NCBI GenBank assembly: GCA_030295235.1
Contig: AP026164.1
Span: 682,001-746,000, forward strand
Length of the DNA stretch: 64,000 nucleotides
Source of the DNA: Fistulifera solaris
Lineage: Eukaryota > Bacillariophyta > Bacillariophyceae > Naviculales > Stauroneidaceae
Direction: 5' to 3'
The position numbers and the translations under genes were made by a program. Below the pieces are notes generated by a model. It was given only the letters and a program-made list of their open reading frames with translations, had not been told where the DNA came from and made no database searches. Within the stretch, counting starts at the first letter, position 1. Each line of letters begins with the position of its first letter. Positions 34,025-45,698 of this stretch are shown here, in pieces.

Positions 34025-35265
34025 ATGGCACACCGACTGCGACAGCGATACCAAGCACTTTCACCCAACATCTTTACTGACATCGATTGTCAGTTGAGCA
34101 ATGATCCTCCAGTAGATGGAGAAGCGCAAGAACTATCTTTATGCAATATTCAGCAATATCGATGTCAAGTGGATGTTGACGACGTTGATGAGTTGCTCGT
34201 ACAGTACCAATACGAAATATTCTTGAACGAGGATGCAGTCAACCAAGATTTGGTCAGGGAATATTTGGAAGAAGCCATGCTGCAGCGTTTAGCCAGCCGG
34301 ACAGGAACGATGGAATGTGATATCATTGATCGAGGTATTTTCTCGAATGTATTGGGCGTAAATCGAGCGCCAAATGATATATTCGATTCTCGCTTTGATG
34401 GCTGCATGACACCTCCAATGGAAGGCACCATCTGCGTGTCAATGTTGGGAGGATCCACGTTTTTTGTACCATCGACCAATCGCTCTGAGAGTGATGATAA
34501 TGCATTAGTGGCAGCGGCGGTGGAATTTATTCGTTCTGAAATGGAAAACGACGTTTACATCCGGTCGGGTAGTATCGAAAAGGTTGTTTTTGTGAATCGC
34601 ACCGTGGCCGTGAATGATGTACTAGCTGGTGATACGACAATACCAAGAGAGAGTGGACTGGAAGCGGGAGGGAAAGCAGGTGTTGCACTGGGTACAACGC
34701 TTTTTCTTTTACTTGTACTGCTACTTCTTTTCCTGCTGACCAAACGGAACCGAAAGCAAGCACGAGTGCTGGAAGAACCAGACGAAGAAGAATTTACTTA
34801 CGGCGACGGTTCTCTAGCAAAGAAAGATTCACTTGCCTTGAAGGCACGGCAGATGGGTGTCGCACAGACACCACCGCGCAAAATCATTTCCAAAGGCGCC
34901 GCAGTCACAACGCCGGAAACTCCAGAGAGTGATATATCCTTCGACGAAAGTCCTAAGAATCAGAAACAACCAAGAGCTTCGCCTTCTTCTATTATGGCAC
35001 AACCACGTAGCGAGAGGCGTAGCCAAGCAAACATGTCCTTCGCTGCAAGTAAATCAGCAGCAGCAGAAGCTTTTGTGCACCTAGAGAGCTTTCAGCACCA
35101 TCCTATATCGAATCATCACCAGTCGCAAATGTGAAAAGTCTTGTGATGCCAGTAGCTGGTTCAATAGCTCCAGCGGCTTCAGAAGATAGCGATACTGCGG
35201 CTACAGCGGCTGATTTTGGTCAGGGTTGTTGCGCACATAATTGCGTAGATTTTAATTTCTTATAG
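34025..35265 (+). CDS. Single-pass membrane protein of unknown function, frame broken
   Basis: An N-terminal ~220-residue part with few Cys (CQLSND, SLCNIQQYRC, MECDII, DGCMTPP, TICVSM), a TM helix of almost pure Leu/Phe/Val (~34680-34740) followed by KRNRKQ, then a ~160-residue Ser/Lys/Pro-rich tail, so probably an outside domain, one membrane pass and a cytosolic tail. The tail continues past the first stop if T3 at 35090-35092 is read as T4, ending at 35265 (413 residues). Upstream, T4 at 34013-34016 read as T5 joins an in-frame stretch (DSVHQRNNFVQIEY) that starts at a CCCACAG acceptor near 33943, so the true start lies upstream. One possible exon 1 is ATGGCCGACAAAAAAGGAG near 33779. No family recognised. 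Confidence 0.55.
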
Positions 35266-35530
35266 CAAAGACGAGCTAGTGTGCACGTTCAATAGACGAC
35301 CTATCCAAGATTCAGTCATGATCGTGACTGACGGATAAATAATATAGGGTCGTCGGACGAAGGACAGAATGACATCCAACAAGAAAAGCGAAGAAAAATT
35401 CCGGCCACTTGTGATGAAAACGTGCAATTGCGATTTATTCGGAGTTTAGCCTTCATTATTCGAACCATCTTGGTAGTTCTTGCTAATAATTTATAGCAAC
35501 AAGCTAACTTCACAAACCAAATACCCCGTA

Positions 35531-37035
35531 ATGTCTTCTGAAGCACGTAAGTTTGATAGGAGGAGTCGGCGTAAAGAAATGATTGTGTCCCTCGCTCATC
35601 GCACCTCACTTTCTTCGTTCCGCGCAATGAATGCTCTGACTGAATACAGCCACTGGAGCCCGTGGTAGCCTTTTTGGCGCAGGGGGACGTTTTTCTGGAG
35701 GAACTGACCCGATCATGGAGAAGTTCAACGAGTCTTTATCCTTCGACAAGCGCATGTGGGCGCAAGATATCCGTGGAAGTATCGCGTACGCGAAAGCGAA
35801 TATCAAGACAGGGATCCTTACGCAAGAGGAGGCCGACCAGATCGTCGCAGGTCTCGAACAAGTTCATCAAGAATGGGCGAACGGCACGTTTGAAGCAAAA
35901 CCTGGTGACGAAGACATTCATACAGCTAACGAACGTCGACTCACGGAACTTATCGGCCCTTTGGGTGGCAAATTGCACACGGGTCGCTCTCGCAACGATC
36001 AAGTCGCGACCGATACTCGCTTGTGGACGGTAGATGCAGAAAAAGATATTTTGAAAGATCTCAAGGAACTCCTTCTAGTCGGAGCTCAAGTTGCCCGTGA
36101 AAATGTGGATATTCTCATGGCAGGGTACACCCATCTGCAACCTGCTCAGCCGATTCGTTACTCGCACTGGTTGTGCAGTCACTTGGCTCCTCTTGTGCGC
36201 GATGCCCAGCGTTTGCAGGAAATTATTCCTCGGGCGAATCAATGTCCTCTCGGATCGGGTGCATTAGCTGGAAATGCGTTTGGTGTGGACCGCGAGTTTC
36301 TGGCACAAGAGCTCGGCTTCGGTGCTGTGACATCCAACTCTTTGGACTCTGTTTGCGATCGCGATTTTGTTGTCGAGTTTCTTTTTGGAGTACAATGTTG
36401 CACACGCATTTCAGTCAATTCGCTGAGGATGTCATCATAACGAATTTGTTGAGAGGTGTCGAGATTAGTGACGCGTATGCTACCGGGTCGTCACTCATGC
36501 CTCAAAAGAAAAACCCCGATGCTTTGGAGTTGCTTCGTGGTAAGGCTGGAGTAGCATTAGGACGAGCAGTAGGCCTTACAGCTACCCTAAAGGGACTCCC
36601 GCGTGCTTATAACAAAGATCTGCAGGAAGACAAAGTTCCGCTCTTCCAGGCGGTCGACACCGTGAAAGATTGCATTGCGATTGCCACGGGCGTCATCGCA
36701 ACTATGAAGCCTAACCCAGATATGCTTATGAAGGCTTTGTGTCCAGAAATGCTAGCGACAGATTTGGCAGACTATTTGGTACGAAAGGGAGTGCCTTTTA
36801 GAGAAACTCATCATATTAGTGGTGCGTGCGTTCGCTTGGCTGAAGAGCAAAAGATTAGCTTGGATAGCTTAACTCTTGAGCAGCTCCAGGCAATCGATGC
36901 TCGCTTTGAAGAGACGTGATGAAAGTTTGGGATTACGAAATGAGCGTGGAACGCAAAAGCTCGACTGGAGGAACAAGCAAGGACTCTGTGTTAAAGCAAA
37001 TCGCTGATATTGTTTCATTCGCCGAGAATCTGTAA
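35531..37035 (+). CDS. ASL: Argininosuccinate lyase, two exons, two frame breaks
   Basis: Cleaves argininosuccinate to arginine and fumarate, in arginine synthesis and the diatom urea cycle. Exon 1 is only 16 nt (35531-35546), then an intron of 103 nt (GTAAGT...TACAG) and exon 2 from 35650; the join restores the family N-terminus GGRFSGGTDPIMEKFNESL. Seen: GKLHTGRSRNDQVATDTRLW, AGYTHLQPAQPIRYSHW, GSGALAGNAFGVDRE, SNSLDSVCDRDFVVEFLF and the fumarate-lyase signature GSSLMPQKKNPD. Two bases are missing: T5 at 36382-36386 (should be T6) and one at ~36908-36912. With both, the protein is 467 residues and ends in the usual ERKSSTGGTSKDSV tail, matching the family length (~463). Convergent with the helicase gene, 38 bp apart. 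Confidence 0.92.
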
Positions 37036-37073
37036 TCAATGACTTTCTTATTTTATCATTCTAGTCAACCTCT

Positions 37074-40000
37074 TTATTCGATTTCGATGACATCAACTAT
37101 CTCGCCTGATTCTATTGCCATTTTATGAACTGAATGTGTTGGCAAAGACGCTGCTGCTACATTCTTGCTCAACAGTAAACCCTTAAAGTAGTCCGCGAAC
37201 ATCGGTTCTTCTACGAATATGAATTCTGTTGCCCCATGCTGCAATTGACTGCGGATAAACCGAAGCAAGCCCTCTGAGTCTGGAGCGATCGGGAATCGAA
37301 CGCCGTTCACCGAAGCAAATATGTCACCAACACTTGGCTTGGAAAGTTCTGCACCTGGTGATACTTTTGATACAACAATGCGTCCCTTGTAGTTTTCGAT
37401 GGTTAGGCCCAGGCTTGGTCCTTTCAAAATAATTCGATATGCCCGGCACGTTTCACCACAAAAGCTGTATCGCGAATCGATAGCGCTGGGTGACGCTGAA
37501 CTCTTGTCTACTTCTGTAGCAGCTACCTTTTATCCTCCTCTTCATCATCGGATAATGCAATAGCATCATCTTCTGTTTGGCCAGAGTGTTCTTTTGTGGG
37601 GCTAGACTTCGGCAAAGAATCAGCATTAAGGGGCGCAGGTTTCGCATTGCAAAACTCTTCGTTCAAATCCTTAAAAATAGTTTCTGAATCAGGAGCGACT
37701 TCGTCGTCATCGGCTGACACCTGCAACATCCTTTGCTCTTCGTCACCGAGCATTTCGATATCATGAACGAGATCAGAATCAAGCTGTAAAAAATCTTCTC
37801 CCGATTCGGCATCATATAAAAGATCTTCATCTTGACCAACATCGAGGCCCTGAAAATGATCATGCAGCTCCTTCACTGTGTGGTAAGTCTTATCCACAAC
37901 GAGTTTATGGTTTTCCTTTCCTTCTACGAATTCCCCGAGATCGGTAAATTTCTTCTCGATCAACCTCCACAATATATCATCAATAGTGCCGCGCGCAACA
38001 AAATAGAGGCATTGCACACGAGCCTGTTGGCCGATACGGTGACACCGATCCTCTGCTTGAATCATTATAGCCGGAGTCCAGAAGAGTTCAGCGAACCACA
38101 CCGTTGATGAGGCTGTTAAGGTCACAGCGACGCCTGCTGCCGTGATGCCGAGCAATGCAATCCTCGTCGTAGGATCAGTCTGAAAAATTTGAATTTGTTC
38201 TTGCCGTTGCTTCGGGTTAGTGGATCCATCAATTCTTATGAACTTATATTTACCATCTGACTCTCGATTTGATAAATCAGCCAAGTCCCTGATTGCGTCC
38301 AGGACCGATAGGTGGTGAGCGAAAATGCAGAGTTTGCCTTTTGTAGGGTCGTTCAACCAACGCTTCAGAATATCAACTATTATTGGGATCTTAACCTGAC
38401 CGGTCCTTTCATATAGTCGTGCTAGAACTCTTGTCCTCTTCGACTCATGTTGGTTCGTGTGATTCTGCCCGAATCGTGACGCTATTGCATCCATGCCTTG
38501 CTTTAATTGGGATTCGATGCGGCTATTGAAATCAGATTCCAGTTGCATTTTGAGAAATTCGTATCGGTCTTGTGACAACTGGTGGACTACCTGATTAAGG
38601 GTATTTTGAATACGAATTCGACCTTCCATCTCGCTCCGCTCTACTTGAGCTTCAAGTGATTTAATGGCATCCTGTATTTCACACTGCACTGGCTCGGTAC
38701 TTAAGCCTCCACCAATCGTTTGGGCGTTATTGCTTGTATTTGGACCAGTTAATGATAAATGATGCTCGATACGAGCAAGTTGTCCAAGTGTTCCCTTTCC
38801 TTGTCGAAGCTTAGCTAATAGGTCCTTGAATTCTAGTTGCTCATTCGGGCCGAGAACTTGAAAGCTTGCTTTCTCACGAAGCTTACGAGGAAGAGACTTC
38901 AATATATCTGCTTTCAGGCGGCGTATCATGACCGTCCCCGTTAACATTGTATGAAGTTCAGCACTACTTTCGGCATTCCCGTTTCTCACGTACTTGTCAA
39001 CAAAAGCAGCTTCGTCATCCCACCACCCGTGTCGCTCGGTGCCCAATATAAGTAGCTGCGGCCAAAGCTCGGCGGGACGAGCGAGAGCAGGGGTCCCAGA
39101 CAACAAAACACATCTTTTTGTTGCGGTAGCACCGGGAGCAAACGCGAAGTGCGCTTGCTTGATTTGTTTTTAAGCATGTGTGACTCGTCGACAATAGCAC
39201 AATCAAACATTCCAGGAGTGATCTTCCTGCTCTCCACAAGAGTCGTAACAAGTCCGTATGAGCAAATGATAACTTTGGTAGACTGTGGGGGAAAATTTCG
39301 TCTTTCGATGTCGAAAGATCGTTGATTTGCGACTGTGAAAGACTACTATTGTCATCATGAGAGTTGTCGCTGTCTTTACCGAGCCAGAGCAAAAATTCAC
39401 TTTCCCAATGATACCGCGCACTGCTGGGGCAAAGGACTAACAGCGGCCATTCCTGAAAATATATGCTCATGCTGGCAATTGCTTGAATGGTCTTCCCTAG
39501 GCCCATGTCTAACAAGGGTTGTAGTGAGCATGTAGTCATCTCTGGCGAAGCTCGGAAACAACGACTTACCGTCCGCAATCATGGCCCTGCCATCCTTGCT
39601 TAAAACGAAATCTACACCGCCTCGCTGAAAGGGTGCAAGAGCCTTTGCTAAGCGGAGAGGTAAGCCTTTCTCTTGCAGCTGCTCTGCTGATGGGTACCCC
39701 TGAGCCTGCCTTGCTCTTTCCACAGACGCCACATGAAGCTGATGCTGCGGGATGCCCTCGATAGAGGTCAGTGGATCGGACTGCAGGAATGAAGCAAAAG
39801 CTAAAAGAGTGTTAGAGCGTCCGGTCATATTGCTTCTTTTTTAAAAGCAACGTACCGTGATAAGCACCCAGGGGGATTCTCCATTTTCCACTCCCATCCG
39901 CGTCGTGTTCGTACACTGCTTTGCCGTGCTCCCTTGAAATAGCTTTGATCGACGCACGAAGCCCTGCTATAGGTGTTGGATTCTTACCAAACTGCACCGG

Positions 40001-41560
40001 TAAGCCAATGATTGTAAACTCGTTCACGTTCAAAAGTGAAAGGCGAAATAACCGTCGTTCATTTTTGGGTGACTTTTGTGGACTCGGAAGAAGTTGGTTC
40101 CATGTAGGCGTAAAATTATGAAATTCTAGGTATTCCGGAGTGTTCAGAACAATCGAGTGAGGACGCTGGTGCGGGACTACTGGAAGCCTAGCGGACCCTA
40201 TCGATAGGCCGCCATGATTTGTGACAGGCATTGGGGGTCTATGACCAGGAGGTTTCGAGAAAGGCCCTGGTTGTGGCTCTATCCTTGGACGCTTTCTAGC
40301 CAACGAATCAGCCGGCGCAATATCTTCTATGCTTCCCTCACCGCTATCTGTGTCATCGTCCACGGAAATGATTATATGATCGTCACTCTCCGTCGACTTC
40401 ATCTGAGACTCTGCAGTGAAAGGTTCTCTGTCTTCATCGGCTATTCCTTTGTTATGCACTTCATTCTGAAGAGTGTTCTGACCGTCGACTCCCAGTTGCC
40501 CAGATACGTCATGCTGTGTAGGACATGACGGTGGACTGTTCTGCACATCCAACAATGCAGCTTCTTGTACCATCGGGTCGTCGTAGCTGTTCTGATGCTC
40601 CATGGGAATAGAATCTGTGTTGTTCTGTTGATTTTCCATGATTTCACTGTAGTCGATCTCGCCAATCAGAGGAGATTTGGTTTCGGGCGTATTCAAGGTT
40701 TTTTGTGGGTCCTCTCCTATATCCAATAAGGCCGCCTCTTGCACCATTAACGGATCTCCATAAGCAGGCAGTTCTTCACTCTGTACGGTGCTCGACGACG
40801 CTTGCCTTAGAGCTTCGGTATCCTCCTGATGAACCAAAGCCCGTACGGGCACAGATGAAATCGGCGGTGTAGCTTCTTCGATTGTTTCTACGGCACTATC
40901 ATGGTTCGGCATGGCATCATCGAGATCAGCTCTTGAGACCTGACCTAGGTGTTCCTTAGAGGCGGCATCTTCCGTCGGTAGCGCTAATTTCGTGCCTGGT
41001 AGTTTTTCCGTCAACGTTTCTTTGCCTTCCGCGAACTGTTCATCCTGAGTAGATTTCGTAGTATACTGCAATGTCGTGACTATATTCGAGTGGATAGGGT
41101 CTTGATTATTGTCGGCCGGGGATGCAGGAGTGAACGAGTGTTCTCCGATTCGTGCGTTCTCTTCCAATGTGTTCATCTTGGCGGAAGCAGACGGAGATGC
41201 TTCTATTGCAGATGTGTCAACGTGTATTTCTGTAACAGTAGGAGGGACAACCGCTGATTTCTCAATGAGAGAGTCGCTTATTAGTTCGGATTTTCCACTG
41301 GTTAGGTCCTCGGCTATAGCAACATGCACTATTGCCGGAATGACAGTATCTTCATTGTCGGCAATGTCTGTTACTTGATCTGTAACATCTGGTTTCTTCG
41401 GATGAAGCTGTAAAAGAGCTGATTCTATCGGAGCAACAGGGACGTTTATAATGGCTTCGGCGGGCGTCTCGCGAATAGCCGTTCCGGATGATTCTTCGCC
41501 CTGAATAGCGGTATTATTAGGAAGGACCTCCGCGACCGGTGTATCTGTATTCGCATCCAT
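37074..41560 (-). CDS. SMARCAL1/HARP-type SNF2 annealing helicase with C-terminal PDZ-like domain
   Basis: Exons 41560-39856, 39800-39570 and 39508-37074 (introns 55 nt GTACGT...TTTTAG and 61 nt GTAAGT...GTTAG). With single missing bases at ~37528, ~39287 and ~39125 the length is exactly 1457 residues. Order: disordered N-terminus with two copies of VQEAALLD; HARP-like region; ATPase (RAMIADDMGLGKTIQAIASM, VLCPSSARYHWE, VDESHMLKN, VLLSGTPALARPAELW); helicase C (FAHHLSVLDAIRDL, ITAAGVAVTLTASSTVWF, AEDRCHRIGQQ); an acidic SDDEEED stretch; then a PDZ-like fold (GPSLGLTIEN, GDIFASVNG) near 1335-1420. Family members rewind RPA-coated DNA at stalled forks. A PDZ-like end is unexpected for this family. 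Confidence 0.85.
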
Positions 41561-42290
41561 TTTCTCAATTCACGTGTTTCAGATTTAAAAAATACGTAAA
41601 ACACTCGTCTTGTAGCCGATTCAACAATAATCCCGCTGCGTGTGGTAGCAAAAACCAAAAATTGTTGTGTTGCTTTAATTTAGCGATTCGCTCAGAGATT
41701 GTAAGACGGAATGCTTCACCGAGCACAATCAATGAAACGGTATCGTTATGCAAAGGAAATACGTCAAGAGAACTAGGAGTTCACGGTTTTCAAAAGCCAG
41801 GTTCAAGGATCAAATGATCTTCCTTTGCAACAAGGTCGTACTCGTGCGAATGATTGCGGAAGGAGATGAATGAAACAAAGATAGTCAGTACCGCTACGTC
41901 TATCGTCTATAATAATTCATGTAGGCGAAATAACAGCGACAAATTGCAATATAGCTATCAGTACCGGTTACAGCAAAGTGGGTCGAACCGCGTTGATTTT
42001 CGGGGGAGGTTTAGTGCTTGCACTTTAGTTCCATACGTTGCGATGAGAATAATAGAACAGCGTGACAGCTGACAACTATTTTTACCCCGTCCTTAATTTT
42101 TTCATTACAAAGTATACAAAAACAATAACAAAGAAGCCTTGAACGCGAAAGAGAGGTAGCGCCTGCTCATGACCCACTCGCATTGCTCGCATAGAATACA
42201 CATTTAATTGCTCCATACAGAAGACAACATATCAAACTTTTTGTTATCAATCAAACGCAATCACAAAAATATTTCCCGCACATTCTCAAA
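41561..42290. other. Divergent intergenic region
   Basis: Promoters of the helicase (minus) and Mediator (plus) genes. Nothing else recognised. Confidence 0.4.
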
Positions 42291-42909
42291 ATGGTCAACC
42301 CCAATTCTAACGGCCCCATTGCTGAAAACGCACGGCAATTTCAGGATCAATTGCACAGGCTCTTGTCTAAGCTGACGGATACAACCGATTTCATTAAAAA
42401 TTGGCCCGAAGCCAAAGGTGGCGACGGGTCCATGCACGTCGAACGGACCAGCCAACTGATTACTAAGATACATACAACTGTGAAAATGCTACAAAGGGTC
42501 GAAGGATTCTTACAGAAAGATGCGGCCTTGCGCGAAACGTTCCTGCAGTGCCGCATTCCGTTGGATCTGTTGGATATGCTGGATTCCAGCAAAGTGAATC
42601 CGGAGCTATTTGCACGAGGACTGCTCCGCGAAGCGCTGGGACAGCTGGCGGGGTTGAAGCGACGGAAATTGGCTCTGGAATTGCTGGGTGGAGCGATCAC
42701 ATCTGGGATCACAGGTGTCGCACCAACACAGGCCTCGGAGAATGAGCCGTTAGTAGACGAAGAACAAACAATGAACGACGAGAAAGACGGTTCGAAGAAA
42801 AGAAAAAATGGAACAACTGGAAGACGGTTTACACGGAGATGATGTCGATGCGGATACAACAACGCGAAAGAAAATTAAATTAGAACACGAGAACGAACCG
42901 GCGCCTTGA
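42291..42909 (+). CDS. MED10: Mediator complex subunit 10, one frame break near the end
   Basis: A middle-module subunit of Mediator linking activators to Pol II. Seen: an N-terminal helix (FQDQLHRLLSKLTDTTDFI), the conserved IPLDLLDMLDSSKVNPELFARGLLREAL segment read in two parts (IPLDLLDMLDSSKVNPELF, then ARGLLREALGQLAGLKRRK), and an acidic/basic tail. The first stop in frame is at 42842; reading A6 at 42803-42808 as A5 gives a tail with HGDDVDADTTTRKKIKLEHE and a stop at 42909 (205 residues). Either end leaves the Mediator core intact, so the extension is likely but not certain. Confidence 0.82.
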
Positions 42910-43696
42910 AGCATTACCGGACGTCGGCGTTAGAGAAACTATTGTGGTTATTGTTTTGATTTAACTACGCATACTCTGTAATATGATTTACGCTAGCTAC
43001 CACCTGTGCAAATGCTTGTTTTTGCAAAAGGTTCCTTCATATAAGGATAACGCGAAGACGATCATTTCCGCATCGATTTCCAGGGCTAATTTGCACCCTA
43101 TTTATCATGAACTATTTCAACAATATTGCTACTTCGCATCCGATAGACGTTAGTTATCTTCATCTCGTGATCGAAACGCAGAAAAGGGTGCAACGCTTCG
43201 ACAGTCTACGTGAATTTCGCGTACCGGTAGGGGCCGTAAGAAATTTATCGATGTTTGGGGAACCCGGAAGGGAACCTAGCTAAACGAGTACCGGTACCAG
43301 CAATGTAAAATGTAAAGTAATCGTTACACATAGTCACACCGTTTCACACAAAAAGGATGCTTAAATCCTCATTGCGCGTCAATAAAAAATTTGTACTGTA
43401 CGAGCGCCGGAGTCCAAGTCCATTGTCCATTCGAATCTTCGTGAATTGAATCTTGAGAGATTCACTCACATCGAATTCTCCGATGACGAACGAAAAGTAC
43501 ACATTCTTCCAGTGTCAGAGAACGCTCTCTTTCTTCCATCCACTTTTTTTGGAAACATTTCTTTCTCCCCCTTCTTTCGCCCTTCACCAAAGACCAAAGT
43601 CGTGAAAGTGACGAGCGACTGCGTCATAAAGTTATGGTTCAAAGAAAACATCCCCACAAGACACTCCTCTGTTTGCAACTAAAGCCTTACTAAAAC
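42910..43696. other. Intergenic region
   Basis: Tandem plus-strand genes on both sides. Carries GTACCGGTAG (43221) and GAGTACCGGTACCAGC (43283) motifs similar to those in other promoter regions of the window. No gene seen. Confidence 0.4.
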
Positions 43697-45589
43697 ATGA
43701 CGATTGATTTTCATCTTCTTGAAGATAAGGACTCGCGGCGGCGATTTATGGAAGTAAACGGCATTTCTACGAATGATGTAAGCAGCGATCACCACGATCG
43801 CAGGCGGCTTCGTCATCATCATCATCGCCATCCTGTTGCGCATGAGTCATCGGAAGACAAGTTCGGTAAATTAGAAATAGCGCAGGAAAACGACTTTTGG
43901 GCGAAGCAAAAGAAAATGGAACACGACTCAGAAGCCAAGGTGGCGAAGCAACATCGGAAGCGACAAAAACTCATGCACGAACTCTACCAGGATTCGGGCA
44001 TTCATCAGGACAGCATTCATGGATTGATGATCGATGCTGGTTCCACGGGGAGCAGACTACATGTGTATGAGTGGAAGCCGCGTGTGCTCAGTGACCCAGA
44101 TGATATCGCGGCGGCTGTAGCTGGTGATTACATCAGTGTCCCGGGAACGGAGTCGAGATGGACCGATCGATTGCGACCTGGTCTTGATACGTTTGCTAGT
44201 ATTCAAGACGATGATGAATTACGTCAGGCAGTAAGAGACTACTTGCAGCCTCTTTTAGAGTTTGCCGAGACTGTGCTGCACGAGAAACGGAATAAGTTCG
44301 GAGAATATCCCATCTTTTTGCGAGCAACGGCAGGAATGCGAATCTTGAGTACGGAAGACCGTGCCCGTGTCATGGAAGCCGTACGTAGCTCGTTCCGTGA
44401 CAAGACTTATTCGCCCTTTGCTTTTGTCGACGAGCAGGCAAGAGTCTTGTCTGGTGAAGAAGAGGCTATCTATGATTGGACCGGGGTCAATTTTTTATTA
44501 GGGAATTTAGTCGAACAATCTGCTGGAGCTGGTTCCGTGGTAGAACCCACGTTGACGCACGGTGCCTTAGACCTCGGTGGCGGTAGTACGCAGATCGCGT
44601 TTTTCGAGCCGAACGGCGATATCATGAGCAACCTTTTCAAGCTGCAGATTGGACAAGCCAAGCATTGGAATCTTTACGCGCACAGTTTCCTCTTTTATGG
44701 GATAAACGAAGCTATTGCGAGATTTCATTCGAGGCTGATCGCCAACAAGACTGTGGAAGAGCGTCTTGTAAAGGGAATTCACAATCCTTGTCTTCCAGGA
44801 GGGTCAGAGCAACAAGTGCGCACTGACATTCACGTGAAACACGACGGGCTTGAAATTTGGGAAAGTGAAGATGCCAGCGCCAGCGCAGTTAGTCACGCCA
44901 TATTAAGGAATGTAAAGGCCCATGGAGATGTGGATCAGTGCTTTGAAGCAGCGAAAGCTCTCTTGCATCTAGAAAAGAATGATTGGTGCGAATTCGCTCA
45001 CAAAGGAGATTGTTCATTCGCTGGGATATATCAGCCTGCGCTTCCAATCCAAAGTCCAAACTTTGGAGAGTTTTTAGCCTTTTCGAATTACTATCATGTT
45101 TGGCAATTCCTTCACTTGCCAGACAAGGCGTCGATAACGCAGCTTGAGCAAGCCACAAGACATGCTTGCTCCTTATCAAAGGAAGAACTGATTGTATTTA
45201 ATGACGGCATAGTGAGTGAAGACGAACTAGATAGTTACTGCTTCAGGTCGGCCTACGTTTACCAATTACTTCGACATGGCTATGGCTTCAAAGATGAAGA
45301 TTCTATCAGAGCGACTCGAGTTGTTGCTGGGCATCAGGTTGGATGGTGTGCGGGCGCTATGCTGTACGAAATAAACGCCATGCCTTGGAAGTATGTGGAG
45401 CAAAAGGTTGACATGGTTAGCGCGACAGCTATACCAGAGATCTCTGCTGTAATACTGATTGGTATCTTTTCGATGCTTTCGCTTCTTTTGGCAATTTTCC
45501 GTCTTTCTCGGCAAAGACGTCAATTTCTTAGTGAATATGAATGCCTCGTGGCGAAACAAGAAAGCAAGAAAATGTACGATAGTTTGTAG
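43697..45589 (+). CDS. Apyrase / nucleoside di- and triphosphatase (GDA1/CD39 family)
   Basis: 630 residues. Hydrolyses NTPs/NDPs, typically in the Golgi lumen (GDP/UDP removal for glycosylation) or outside the cell. Seen: ACR1 DAGSTGSRLHVYEW (~113), ACR2 LRATAGMRIL, ACR3 GEEEAIYDWTGVNFLLG, ACR4 LDLGGGSTQIAFF, and a C-terminal TM helix (ISAVILIGIFSMLSLLLAIF) followed by RLSRQRRQ. All four catalytic regions look intact. The N-terminal ~110 residues are charged and His-rich (HHDRRRLRHHHHRHP) with no clear TM helix, unusual for a family that normally starts with a membrane anchor, so an upstream exon may be missing from this model. Confidence 0.88.
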   Translation: MTIDFHLLEDKDSRRRFMEVNGISTNDVSSDHHDRRRLRHHHHRHPVAHESSEDKFGKLEIAQENDFWAKQKKMEHDSEAKVAKQHRKRQKLMHELYQDSGIHQDSIHGLMIDAGSTGSRLHVYEWKPRVLSDPDDIAAAVAGDYISVPGTESRWTDRLRPGLDTFASIQDDDELRQAVRDYLQPLLEFAETVLHEKRNKFGEYPIFLRATAGMRILSTEDRARVMEAVRSSFRDKTYSPFAFVDEQARVLSGEEEAIYDWTGVNFLLGNLVEQSAGAGSVVEPTLTHGALDLGGGSTQIAFFEPNGDIMSNLFKLQIGQAKHWNLYAHSFLFYGINEAIARFHSRLIANKTVEERLVKGIHNPCLPGGSEQQVRTDIHVKHDGLEIWESEDASASAVSHAILRNVKAHGDVDQCFEAAKALLHLEKNDWCEFAHKGDCSFAGIYQPALPIQSPNFGEFLAFSNYYHVWQFLHLPDKASITQLEQATRHACSLSKEELIVFNDGIVSEDELDSYCFRSAYVYQLLRHGYGFKDEDSIRATRVVAGHQVGWCAGAMLYEINAMPWKYVEQKVDMVSATAIPEISAVILIGIFSMLSLLLAIFRLSRQRRQFLSEYECLVAKQESKKMYDSL

Positions 45590-45698
45590 GTTCATTTTGT
45601 AATAACGTTTTCATTAGAGCTTGTTGTTCGAATATGGTATGAAGCATTCATGATAGACCTAGGCCGCTGTAGTATTCTTTCCTGTAACTCATTCTAGA

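Noticed and set aside
39801-39855. Homopolymer error at the A6 run in the helicase gene
   Set aside because: A proper 55-nt intron (GTACGT, CTAAC branch site, TTTTAG) fits and joins the HARP-like region correctly, so this one is splicing.
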